Assembly (NCBI GenBank): GCA_903933765.1
Contig: CAIZLI010000096.1
Span: 1 to 6,873 of the forward strand
Length of the DNA: 6,873 nucleotides
Source: an uncultured Bacteroidota bacterium
Lineage (GTDB): Bacteria; Bacteroidota; Bacteroidia; Chitinophagales; Chitinophagaceae
Reading direction: 5' to 3'
Shown: positions 1-6,773 of the stretch, in pieces
Numbering within the stretch: position 1 is the first letter of the stretch
Layout: the number at the start of each line of letters is the position of its first letter
Made by a program: the position numbers and the translations under genes
Notes under the pieces: model-generated
What the model was told of the DNA's origin: nothing
Seen by the model: the letters and a program-made list of their open reading frames with translations, nothing else
Database searches by the model: none

Positions 1-1249
1 TGATATTGCCAATATAGTCTGGTGTCGTAATAATCTGTGCTCTAATAAATGGTTCCTCGATTCGCTTGATCTTTACTGGATCTGGCATCTCTGTTGGATT
101 GTTCACAATGATCTTTTCGTCTCTTGTAGTATAGGCTATAAAACTTACGTTAGGAACCGTTGTAATCACTGTTTGATTGAACTCACGTTCTAAACGCTCT
201 TGTACAATCTCCATGTGCAATAGACCAAGGAATCCGCAACGGAATCCAAAACCTAATGCTTGAGAAGTTTCTAATTCAAAAGTTAATGAGGCATCATTCA
301 ATTGCAACTTATCCATACAATCTCTTAACTCCTCAAATTCATCTGTGTTGACTGGATAGATTCCAGAGAATACCATTGGTTTTACTTCCTCAAAACCATG
401 AATCATTGGGCCAGGATTATTAGCCAAAGTAATGGTATCCCCTACTTTAACTTCCTTCGCTACTTTAATGCCAGTAATAATATAACCCACGTCTCCTGCC
501 CTTACTTCGGCCTTTGGTGTCATGGCTAATTTTAAAACCCCCACTTCATCCGCTATATATTCTCTACCAGAAGCAACAAATTTAATTTTATCGTTCTTTT
601 TTAAGACGCCATTCATAATTCTATAGTAGACAATGATCCCTCTAAAATTATTGAATACACTATCAAAAATTAAAGCTTGTAATGGTGCTTCTGTATCACC
701 AGTTGGAGCTGGGATTCTTTCCACAATCGCTTGTAAAATTTCCTCGATACCAATTCCAGAACGTCCACTTGCCAATAAAATATCCTCTTGTTTACATCCA
801 ATAAGGTCAATAATTTGATCCGTGACTTCTGGAATCTTAGCGCCATCCATATCAATTTTATTGATCACTGGTATGATCTCTAAATTATTATCTAATGCTA
901 AGTATAAATTACTGATTGTTTGTGCCTGTATTCCTTGTGATGCATCAACTAATAATAATGCGCCTTCACAAGCAGCCAATGCACGACTCACTTCATAACT
1001 AAAGTCAACGTGACCTGGCGTATCAATTAAATTAAGCGTATAGGTTTCTCCTTTGTGGATATAATTGATCTGTATTGCATGGCTCTTGATGGTAATCCCT
1101 TTCTCTCGCTCTAAATCCATATCATCCAATACCTGGTTCATCATCTCACGTTCTGTAATCGTCTTGGTATGTTCTAATAAACGATCTGCCAAGGTACTTT
1201 TACCGTGATCAATATGGGCGATGATACAAAAATTTCTTATATGCTTCAT
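1..1249 (-). CDS. lepA: Elongation factor 4 (LepA), translational GTPase, 3' part cut off by window edge
   Basis: Reading the minus strand from the ATG at 1249 gives 416 codons without a stop, up to the window edge. The product is a clear LepA/EF4, a ribosome-binding GTPase related to EF-G that acts on stalled or mistranslocated ribosomes. Visible motifs are the P-loop AHIDHGKST (residues 11-19), the switch I region ending [10 protein letters not shown] (46-55), DTPGHVD (76-82, with the catalytic-type His80), NKID (130-133), and the LepA-typical stretch [16 protein letters not shown] in the third domain. The family is about 600 residues long, so the C-terminal third, including the LepA-specific C-terminal domain, lies outside the window. 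The start is fixed by alignment of [17 protein letters not shown] to the family N-terminus. No Shine-Dalgarno sequence precedes it. It starts 25 bases after the tpiA stop on the same strand and has no promoter motif of its own, so it is probably co-transcribed. The G5 loop reads SGR instead of the common SAK, a small variation that I do not think affects function. Confidence 0.97.
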   Translation of the reverse strand, partial: MKHIRNFCIIAHIDHGKSTLADRLLEHTKTITEREMMNQVLDDMDLEREKGITIKSHAIQINYIHKGETYTLNLIDTPGHVDFSYEVSRALAACEGALLLVDASQGIQAQTISNLYLALDNNLEIIPVINKIDMDGAKIPEVTDQIIDLIGCKQEDILLASGRSGIGIEEILQAIVERIPAPTGDTEAPLQALIFDSVFNNFRGIIVYYRIMNGVLKKNDKIKFVASGREYIADEVGVLKLAMTPKAEVRAGDVGYIITGIKVAKEVKVGDTITLANNPGPMIHGFEEVKPMVFSGIYPVNTDEFEELRDCMDKLQLNDASLTFELETSQALGFGFRCGFLGLLHMEIVQERLEREFNQTVITTVPNVSFIAYTTRDEKIIVNNPTEMPDPVKIKRIEEPFIRAQIITTPDYIGNI

Positions 1250-1274
1250 GTAATAATGCGTGTTCTTTTTTTAA

Positions 1275-2036
1275 CTATTTAAGTGCGTTGATGATGGCTG
1301 TAAATTCAGTTGCAATTAAAGAGGCACCACCAACTAATCCTCCGTCTACATCTGGTTGTGAAAAAATTTCTTTTGCATTCGAAGCTTTCACACTGCCACC
1401 GTATAAAATTGAAATTTGGTCTGCGATAGATTGACCATATTGAGCAGCAAATACAGACCTTATGTATGCATGAATTTCTTGGGCTTGTGCACTTGTTGCA
1501 GTTTTGCCTGTACCGATTGCCCAAATTGGCTCATAGGCAATCACCACTTTTACAATTTGTTCAGCGGATAATTGAAATAAGGCATTTTTTAATTGTGTTT
1601 CTACAAAACTATTCTGAGTACCTGCTTCTCTAATTGATAATGGTTCGCCGCAACAAAATATGGGTGTGCTTCCAATGGCTAAAACAGCTTCAGTTTTTTC
1701 TGCTAATAAAGTATCTGACTCATTAAAATATTCACGTCTTTCAGAATGTCCTAGTACAATATGTTTTACTCCTACAGACGCATACATGGATGCAGCAATT
1801 TCACCTGTGTAAGCACCATTGGCTTTTTGATGACAATTTTGTGCAGCAACAAACATCTGTTGTTTGCCAGTCAACTTTTGAATAGCTAAAGGAATATAAA
1901 TAGCAGGAACAGCAAAGATGGCTGATTGATTTTCGGATAATTTAAGATCTGAGGCAACTAATTGGTCTAATAAGGTTTCAGCCTCATTTTGGCTTAGGTT
2001 CATTTTCCAGTTTGCTGCAGCTATTTGTTTTCTCAT
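1275..2036 (-). CDS. tpiA: Triosephosphate isomerase (TIM)
   Basis: This cytoplasmic glycolytic enzyme interconverts dihydroxyacetone phosphate and glyceraldehyde 3-phosphate. From the ATG at 2036 the protein is 253 residues, the usual family length. The active site is complete: Asn9 and Lys11 in NWKMN, the electrophilic His97 in GHSERR (96-101), and the catalytic base Glu169 in YEPIWAIGTG, which begins mobile loop 6. The phosphate-binding segments LYGGSVK (211-217) and DGGLVGGASL (231-240) are present, and the stop is TAG. The frame stays open upstream to an ATG at 2045 and a TTG at 2051. I prefer 2036 because MRKQIAAANWKMN matches the family N-terminus, and because it puts the start 19 bases after a -7-like element, the same spacing as at other genes here. 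A start at 2045 (256 residues) remains possible. It lies between the GlmU-like gene and lepA, all on the minus strand. Confidence 0.96.
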   Translation of the reverse strand: MRKQIAAANWKMNLSQNEAETLLDQLVASDLKLSENQSAIFAVPAIYIPLAIQKLTGKQQMFVAAQNCHQKANGAYTGEIAASMYASVGVKHIVLGHSERREYFNESDTLLAEKTEAVLAIGSTPIFCCGEPLSIREAGTQNSFVETQLKNALFQLSAEQIVKVVIAYEPIWAIGTGKTATSAQAQEIHAYIRSVFAAQYGQSIADQISILYGGSVKASNAKEIFSQPDVDGGLVGGASLIATEFTAIINALK

Positions 2037-2055
2037 AATATTCATTTTCAAGGCA

Positions 2056-2063
2056 CAAAGGTA
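2056..2063 (-). promoter_or_regulatory. Possible internal promoter for tpiA-lepA (-7 element TACCTTTG)
   Basis: The minus strand reads TACCTTTG here, an exact match to the Bacteroidota -7 consensus TAnnTTTG. It lies in the short gap after the GlmU-like gene's stop and 19 bases before the preferred tpiA ATG. No convincing -33 TTG is seen about 20 bases further upstream, so this is a motif match with good positioning rather than a proven promoter. If real, it would let tpiA and lepA be transcribed independently of the upstream gene. Confidence 0.4.
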
Positions 2064-2077
2064 ACTAAAAAATAGCG

Positions 2078-3235
2078 CTATTCCATATGAAACAAGGCAG
2101 TTAAGACGGCCTTTTCGGCATCAGAGATTTGAAATCCTTTCATTTTTTTCCAATTTTGGATGTCTTCAATTGCTTTTTCCAAAACATAGCCTTTTGTGAT
2201 GCCCCAACTAAAATTTGGAATCATTTTTGGAAGTAGTCCATTTCCATAAATATTTGCAGAAGCACCAATATATGATCCTGTGTTAATGCTTGATTGAATT
2301 GCAAATCGGGTATAATCGCCCACTAACATCCCCATTTTATTGCCAATTGTATCCCATGATTTTTGGTATTGATTCCAAATTTGTATTGGGCCTGCAGTAT
2401 TTTTTACATTACTATTACAAGTTCCAGCACCAAGATTACACCATTGTCCAATAATACTATCTCCCAAATAACCTTCGTGCGCCTTATTGGAATAGCCCAT
2501 TAGAATACTATTTTTTATCTCCCCTCCTATAGTACAATAGGGGCCAACTGAGGTTGCACCATAAATACATGCATTCATTTTTACCACTGCTTTTTCTCCT
2601 AAAACAAAGGGGCCTCTTATGGCAGCACCTTCCATGAGCATTGCATTTTTCCCTATATAAATAGGGCCTTCTGTGGCATTTAAACTTACCCCTGATAAGG
2701 AAGCACCTTCTGCTATAAAAATATTTTCAGGACAGATTAAACGATTGGAAGCATCCACAACAATTGAAGTTTGATTGGCCATCACTTGATTAAAATCAAG
2801 TTGAATCATTGCTGCTTGTATTTGTAAAAGATGGATTGGATTTTTAATAAATTTAGCAGCGATCGTTGTCTTTAAATTAGGGTCTCCTAATAAGATTTTA
2901 CCAATGGTTCTTTCTTTAGAATTAGAAGCAATCCATTTACCATCCTTATCCAATAAACTTTCACCTTCTTTTAAATTTAAAATAGCGTTTTTAATAGCTG
3001 CATCGGGTAAACAAGTGGAATTGATAAAGATGACTGCATCCTCATTTTGTAAAAAAGGTGCTTCATATAAACCTTGTAAATAAGGACTTGTAAAAACCTG
3101 GCTTTCGGAATTTAAAAGTGAATCCCATCGCTCTTTTATGGAAAAAATGCCCACCCTTATTTCAGTCAAACTTCTAGTCAAGCTAAATGGGTAAAAATGT
3201 ACCATATCAGGCAGGTCAACCAAGACAAATTCCAT
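2078..3235 (-). CDS. GlmU-family protein: putative sugar nucleotidyltransferase with left-handed beta-helix domain
   Basis: This 385-residue protein resembles the GlmU-family proteins found across Bacteroidota. The N-terminal part (about 1-160) matches that group in outline, with MEFVLVDLPD, then FSLTRSLTEIRVGI around 17-30, then a run giving FINSTCLPD around 70-78. It lacks the glycine-rich nucleotide-binding loop (LAAGxGTRM type) that marks classical uridylyltransferases. From about 165 to 335 there are hexapeptide-type repeats expected to form a left-handed beta helix (for example IYIGKNAML, FVLGEKAVV, CTIGGEI, SYIGASANIYG). The segment KAHEGYLGDS followed by IIGQWCNLGAGTCNSN (251-276) is the counterpart of the GlmU acetyltransferase segment around YLGDxxIGxxxNIGAGT. 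It probably acts on a sugar phosphate or nucleotide sugar in the cytoplasm, but the substrate cannot be read from sequence and I would not call it GlmU itself. The start ATG at 3235 has no Shine-Dalgarno sequence and lies 17 bases after a -7-like element. It is the first gene of the minus-strand group. Confidence 0.87.
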   Translation of the reverse strand: MEFVLVDLPDMVHFYPFSLTRSLTEIRVGIFSIKERWDSLLNSESQVFTSPYLQGLYEAPFLQNEDAVIFINSTCLPDAAIKNAILNLKEGESLLDKDGKWIASNSKERTIGKILLGDPNLKTTIAAKFIKNPIHLLQIQAAMIQLDFNQVMANQTSIVVDASNRLICPENIFIAEGASLSGVSLNATEGPIYIGKNAMLMEGAAIRGPFVLGEKAVVKMNACIYGATSVGPYCTIGGEIKNSILMGYSNKAHEGYLGDSIIGQWCNLGAGTCNSNVKNTAGPIQIWNQYQKSWDTIGNKMGMLVGDYTRFAIQSSINTGSYIGASANIYGNGLLPKMIPNFSWGITKGYVLEKAIEDIQNWKKMKGFQISDAEKAVLTALFHME

Positions 3236-3252
3236 AAAAGAGGTTTTAGGGA

Positions 3253-3280
3253 CAAAAATACGTTAAAGTCAAAATCAAAA
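3253..3280 (-). promoter_or_regulatory. Predicted promoter for the GlmU-like gene and possibly tpiA-lepA
   Basis: On the minus strand TATTTTTG (3260 to 3253) matches the Bacteroidota -7 consensus TAnnTTTG exactly and ends 17 bases before the start codon. Two TTTTGA repeats lie upstream. The further one (TTTTG at 3280-3276) is 15 bases from the -7 element, somewhat shorter than the 17-23 bases usual between the -33 TTG and the -7 box. The call rests mainly on the -7 match, its position and the divergent intergenic setting. Confidence 0.5.
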
Positions 3281-3314
3281 TTGATAAGTTCCTAACGCAT
3301 GTTAATTTAATGCT

Positions 3315-3322
3315 TATTTTTG
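3315..3322 (+). promoter_or_regulatory. Predicted pruA promoter (-7 element TATTTTTG)
   Basis: TATTTTTG is an exact TAnnTTTG match ending 18 bases before the pruA ATG. It is the same octamer as on the opposite strand for the GlmU-like gene, so the 105-base spacer appears to hold two back-to-back promoters. No TTG stands at the expected -33 distance. The closest, at 3281-3283, is 31 bases upstream of the -7 box and too far away to count. Confidence 0.48.
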
Positions 3323-3340
3323 TGATCTAATCATTACAAT

Positions 3341-4972
3341 ATGCAACTAGGTTATTTTAATTATCCATCTCCAGTAAACGAACCTGTTTTAAGTTATGCA
3401 CCAGGTTCTCCGGAAAGAAAAGCTTTGAAAGAAGCATTGGCTTCCTTAAAGAAAAAGTCATTGGATATTCCAATGTATATCAATGGAAAGGCAGTAAGAA
3501 CTGGAAAAACAAAGTCTATACACCCACCTCATGAAACCAAACATGTACTTGGACAATTCCATATTGGAACTAAATTGCATGTAGAAAAAGCAATTGAGTC
3601 TGCATTGAAAGTCCGTGAAAATTGGTCTAATATGACTTGGGAAACCAGGGCACATATCTTTTTAAAAGCGGCAGATTTATTGGCTACAAAATATAGGTTC
3701 GAAATGAATGCCTCAACCATGTTAGGGCAAAGTAAAAATGCCTATCAAGCCGAAATTGATGCAGCATGTGAATTAATTGATTTTTTAAGATTCAATGTGC
3801 ATTTTTTAAGTCAAATCTATCAACAACAACCTATCTCCTCTCCAGGAATCCACAATAGAATGGAATGGAGAGGATTAGAAGGATTTGTATTAGCGATTAC
3901 TCCATTTAATTTTACAGCCATTGGCGGTAATTTACCTGCATCTGCTGCTATGTGTGGCAATGTAGTTGTTTGGAAACCTGCTAACACACAGATCTATTCT
4001 GCACAATTATTCATGCGTATTTTAAAAGAAGCTGGTTTGCCAGATGGTGTGATCAATATTGTTTACACAGATGGCCCAACTGTGGGTGATGTATGTTTCA
4101 AGCATCCAGATTTTGCAGGGGTGCATTTTACAGGATCTACTGGCGTATTTAATCATATGTGGAAACAAATTGGAGAAAATATTTCAAACTATAAATCTTA
4201 TCCAAGAATTGTAGGCGAAACTGGTGGAAAAGATTTTGTCATGGTGCATCCAAGTGCGGATGTAGATACAGTTGTAACAGCTTTGGCAAGAGGTGCTTTT
4301 GAATACCAAGGACAAAAATGTTCTGCAGCTTCAAGAGCTTACCTACCTAGTAATATCGCTGCTGCTGTAAAAGCGAAGTTGGTTAAAACAGTACAAACCA
4401 TGAAAATGGGTACTGTAGAAGATTTTAGCAATTTTGTGAATGCAGTCATTGATGAAAAGTCATTTAACAATATCTCAAAATTCATTGCTACAGTTAAGAA
4501 AGACAAACAAGCTAAGATCTTAGTTGGTGGTAATGTCAATAAAACAAATGGTTGGTTCGTTGAGCCTACTGTGATTGATACAAAAAATCCAAAATCACTT
4601 ACCATGTGCGAAGAGATTTTTGGGCCAGTATTGACTATTTATACCTATCCCGCTGGTCAATTCGAGAAAACCTTGAAATTATTGGATAGTACCTCTAAAT
4701 ATGCTTTAACAGGTTCAATTATTTCTCAAGATAGAGCTTCTATCGAATTGGCTACCAATGTTTTACGCCATTCAGCTGGTAATTTTTATATCAATGATAA
4801 ACCAACTGGAGCTGTGGTTGGACAACAACCATTTGGTGGAGCAAGAGGTTCTGGTACCAATGATAAAGCTGGAAGTGCTTTGAATTTATACCGTTGGTTA
4901 AGTGCTAGAACAATCAAAGAAACTTTTAACCCTCCAACAGATTATAAGTATCCATTTTTAAACGAAGCATAA
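3341..4972 (+). CDS. pruA: L-glutamate gamma-semialdehyde dehydrogenase (1-pyrroline-5-carboxylate dehydrogenase)
   Basis: This enzyme oxidises L-glutamate 5-semialdehyde (in equilibrium with pyrroline-5-carboxylate) to glutamate with NAD+, the second step of proline catabolism. The 543-residue protein is an aldehyde dehydrogenase of the stand-alone, mitochondrial ALDH4A1-like type, not a PutA fusion. Family motifs are in order: TPFNF (187-191), WKPAN with Lys212 in the cofactor site, FTGSTG (263-268) of the Rossmann fold, the general base Glu293 in VGETGGKD, the nucleophile Cys327 in GQKCSAASR, EEIFGP (424-429), and the C-terminal PFGGARGSGTNDKAG (497-511). The last segment and GNLPASAAM are typical of P5C dehydrogenases and separate it from other aldehyde dehydrogenases. 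The ATG at 3341 gives the expected N-terminus (FNYPSPVNEPVLSYAPGSPER) and lacks a Shine-Dalgarno sequence. It is divergent from the GlmU-like gene. Fifty-two bases separate it from pdhA, with no clear terminator but a new -7-like element between. No proline dehydrogenase gene is in the window. Confidence 0.97.
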   Translation: MQLGYFNYPSPVNEPVLSYAPGSPERKALKEALASLKKKSLDIPMYINGKAVRTGKTKSIHPPHETKHVLGQFHIGTKLHVEKAIESALKVRENWSNMTWETRAHIFLKAADLLATKYRFEMNASTMLGQSKNAYQAEIDAACELIDFLRFNVHFLSQIYQQQPISSPGIHNRMEWRGLEGFVLAITPFNFTAIGGNLPASAAMCGNVVVWKPANTQIYSAQLFMRILKEAGLPDGVINIVYTDGPTVGDVCFKHPDFAGVHFTGSTGVFNHMWKQIGENISNYKSYPRIVGETGGKDFVMVHPSADVDTVVTALARGAFEYQGQKCSAASRAYLPSNIAAAVKAKLVKTVQTMKMGTVEDFSNFVNAVIDEKSFNNISKFIATVKKDKQAKILVGGNVNKTNGWFVEPTVIDTKNPKSLTMCEEIFGPVLTIYTYPAGQFEKTLKLLDSTSKYALTGSIISQDRASIELATNVLRHSAGNFYINDKPTGAVVGQQPFGGARGSGTNDKAGSALNLYRWLSARTIKETFNPPTDYKYPFLNEA

Positions 4973-4996
4973 GACCAAATTATAGTCTTAAAATAC

Positions 4997-5004
4997 TATA
5001 TTTG
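4997..5004 (+). promoter_or_regulatory. Predicted pdhA promoter (-7 element TATATTTG)
   Basis: TATATTTG is an exact match to TAnnTTTG in the pruA-pdhA gap and ends 20 bases before the GTG start of pdhA. No -33 TTG is evident at the usual distance. Read-through from pruA remains possible because no T-tract terminator precedes it. The spacing matches the other -7-like elements in this window, which supports the call. Confidence 0.48.
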
Positions 5005-5024
5005 CTACTCAAAAAACAAGGACT

Positions 5025-6020
5025 GTGGCGCAAAAATTTTCTAAAGAAACTTATCTATATTGGTACGAATTGATGCAATTAATCCGTCAATTTGAATCCA
5101 AATCAGAGGAAATGTATAAAATGGCGGGTAAAATCCGCGGATTCTTTCACGTATACAACGGCCAGGAAGCAATTGCTGCAGGTTGTATGACTGCTACGAA
5201 TCATGAAGATCCCTTTATTACTGGATACCGTGACCACGGTTTAGCCCTTGCAAAAGGCATGAGTCCGAATGCAGCCATGGCCGAATTGTATGGTAAAGCG
5301 ACTGGTTGCTCCAAAGGAAAAGGTGGAAGTATGCACTTATTTGATAAAGCCAACTACTTTTTTGGTGGACATGGGATTGTAGGTGCTCAAATTGGTACAG
5401 GTGCTGGTTTAGCATTTGCAGAACAATATCGTGGATCCAAAAATGTGGTATTGTGTTTCTTTGGAGATGGTGCTGCAAGACAAGGGATGTTACACGAAGT
5501 TTTTAACCTTGCTATGTTATGGAAATTACCTGTTATTTTTATCTGTGAAAATAATAACTACGCAATGGGTACTTCTATCGAAAGAACAAGTAATGTGATT
5601 GATATCTATAAATTAGCGGACGCATATGAAATGCCTTCTGATAAAGTAGATGGCATGACACCAGAATTAGTACATGAAGGTGTGGCAAGAGCTGTTAAAA
5701 GAGCGAGAGATGGCGAAGGCCCTACGTTGTTAGAAATGAAAACCTATCGTTATAGAGGACATTCTGTATCAGATCCCCAAAAATATAGATCAAAAGACGA
5801 GGTAGAGGAATACAAAGATCAAGATCCGATCATCAAAGTAAGAAAGACCATTTTAGAAAATAATTTTGCTACAGAAGCCACATTACAAGAGATTGATGAG
5901 AAAATCAATGGTATTGTAGAAGCCTCTGTAAAATTTGCTGAGGACAGTCCTTGGCCAGATGATAGCGAAGTATTGAAGGATGTGTATATTGATCAAAATT
6001 ATCCATTTATTGTAGACTAA
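5025..6020 (+). CDS. pdhA: Pyruvate dehydrogenase E1 component, alpha subunit
   Basis: This is the thiamine-diphosphate-binding alpha subunit of the E1 heterotetramer, which decarboxylates pyruvate and passes the two-carbon unit to lipoyl-E2. The 331-residue protein shows GYRDHG (67-72), SKGKGGSMH (96-104), GGHGIVG (114-120), the thiamine-diphosphate/Mg motif from GDG (147-149) to the NNN at 176-178 (consensus GDG...NN), and YRYRGHSVSDPQKYR (241-255), the loop that is phosphorylated in mitochondrial E1 alpha. The full-length match and GHSVSDP favour pyruvate over branched-chain 2-oxo acid substrates, though this rests on overall resemblance. The start is GTG (5025), supported by MAQKFSKETYLYWYELMQLIRQFE aligning with the family N-terminus and by the absence of a nearby in-frame ATG upstream. 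The E1 beta and E2 genes are not adjacent, so the complex must be encoded elsewhere. It is followed after 18 bases by the TPR gene, with which it is probably co-transcribed. Confidence 0.95.
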   Translation: MAQKFSKETYLYWYELMQLIRQFESKSEEMYKMAGKIRGFFHVYNGQEAIAAGCMTATNHEDPFITGYRDHGLALAKGMSPNAAMAELYGKATGCSKGKGGSMHLFDKANYFFGGHGIVGAQIGTGAGLAFAEQYRGSKNVVLCFFGDGAARQGMLHEVFNLAMLWKLPVIFICENNNYAMGTSIERTSNVIDIYKLADAYEMPSDKVDGMTPELVHEGVARAVKRARDGEGPTLLEMKTYRYRGHSVSDPQKYRSKDEVEEYKDQDPIIKVRKTILENNFATEATLQEIDEKINGIVEASVKFAEDSPWPDDSEVLKDVYIDQNYPFIVD

Positions 6021-6038
6021 TTATTTTAACCAAACCAT

Positions 6039-6689
6039 ATGAGCGAATTACAAGAAGAACAAGCACCAGTAGCAATTAAGAAAATAAACCAAAAGCAAAT
6101 CATTTATTTATTTGCAGCAATCATCATTGCAGTTGTTGGCTATTTTGGTTATACAGAAGTATACCAAAAACCATTAGAAGCAAAAGCAGCTGATGCAATG
6201 TATGTTGCAGAAAAATATTTTGCGAATGATTCATCAGAATTGGTTTTAAATGGTGATGGCACTAGTAAAGGTGTATTATACATTATCAAAGAATTTAGTG
6301 GTACGAAAGCAGCTAATCTTGCAAAATATTATGCAGGTATGAGCTATTACAGACTAAAGGATTACAATAAAGCAATTGACTACTTGAAAGATTTTTCTAC
6401 CAATGCGAAGCAAGTACAAGCAGTTGCTTATGGTTCTATTGGTGATGCATATTCTGAATTAAAAAAGAATGAGGAAGCAATAGAATACTATAAAAAAGCG
6501 GGTACACATTTCCCTGAAGATGAAGCCATCTCTTCTGAATATTTATTCCGTGCTGCTTCTTTCTTAGAATTAAATGGTAAAAATGATGCTGCAATAGAGA
6601 TCTATAAGCAGATCAAACAAAACTACCCTAAATCTGAGAAAGGTTTTAGCATTGATAAATACATCAACAGACTACAAGTTCAACCTTAA
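6039..6689 (+). CDS. Membrane-anchored tetratricopeptide-repeat protein of unknown function
   Basis: The 216-residue product has a short charged N-terminal tail (1-20, ending KKINQKQ), one hydrophobic segment at about 20-38 (IIYLFAAIIIAVVGYFGY), and then a soluble helical region. The segment has no lipobox or signal-peptidase-like site, so it looks like an uncleaved anchor. The lysine-rich tail before it suggests the C-terminal part faces the periplasm. At least three TPR-like helix pairs can be seen, at about 89-120, 126-159 and 165-198, with characteristic Gly/Ala/Tyr positions (for example AYGSIGDAYSELKKNEEAIEYYKKAG). The layout (short tail, single anchor, TPR body, about 200 residues) resembles the YfgM family of SecYEG-associated periplasmic proteins, but I cannot assign it to that family. 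No enzymatic motif is seen. It follows pdhA by 18 bases without its own good promoter motif, and a strong terminator lies 16 bases beyond its stop. A link to pyruvate dehydrogenase is positional only. Confidence 0.88.
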   Translation: MSELQEEQAPVAIKKINQKQIIYLFAAIIIAVVGYFGYTEVYQKPLEAKAADAMYVAEKYFANDSSELVLNGDGTSKGVLYIIKEFSGTKAANLAKYYAGMSYYRLKDYNKAIDYLKDFSTNAKQVQAVAYGSIGDAYSELKKNEEAIEYYKKAGTHFPEDEAISSEYLFRAASFLELNGKNDAAIEIYKQIKQNYPKSEKGFSIDKYINRLQVQP

Positions 6690-6705
6690 GAAGGTTGCTT
6701 AAAAT

Positions 6706-6744
6706 AATAAAAAGGCATTCTTTCTTTAAGAATGCCTTTTTATT
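6706..6744 (+). terminator. Intrinsic terminator closing the pdhA-TPR unit
   Basis: A perfect inverted repeat has its core GGCATTCTT pairing with AAGAATGCC around a 5-base loop (TCTTT, 6723-6727). It is extended by flanking A and T runs to a stem of about 17 base pairs (6706-6722 with 6728-6744). The right arm ends in TTTTTATTTTATT, giving the U-rich 3' tail. Because the left arm starts with an A run, the structure could also stop transcription from the other side, although both neighbouring genes point rightwards. It separates the TPR gene from the lutA-like gene. Confidence 0.92.
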
Positions 6745-6773
6745 TTATTGGAAAGAAATCCTTAATTTAGACT

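Noticed and set aside
633..855. Short open frames of 61 codons on both strands inside the lepA region
   Set aside because: Both lie within lepA, which is clearly coding in another frame with full family motifs. Neither has recognisable protein features.
2037..2051. TTG at 2051 as the tpiA start (258 residues)
   Set aside because: It adds a five-residue N-terminal extension not typical of the family, uses a rare start codon, and lies about where the predicted transcript would begin. ATG codons at 2045 and 2036 are better.
4339..4605. 88-codon antisense open frame within pruA
   Set aside because: It is fully inside a well-conserved enzyme gene. Its hydrophobic composition is what the antisense of this codon use would give, and no start signal or known domain is visible.
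4970..4990. Inverted repeat TAAGAC/GTCTTA at the pruA stop as a terminator
   Set aside because: Only 6 base pairs, a 9-base loop and no T-tract behind it, so it is too weak to call.
5218..5478. 86-codon antisense open frame within pdhA
   Set aside because: Overlaps the conserved thiamine-diphosphate region. Its His/Gln-rich sequence reads like a shadow of the coding strand.
6763..6770. TAATTTAG as a -7 element for the lutA-like gene
   Set aside because: It has one mismatch to the consensus and lies only 3 bases before the ATG, so transcription would begin inside the coding sequence.
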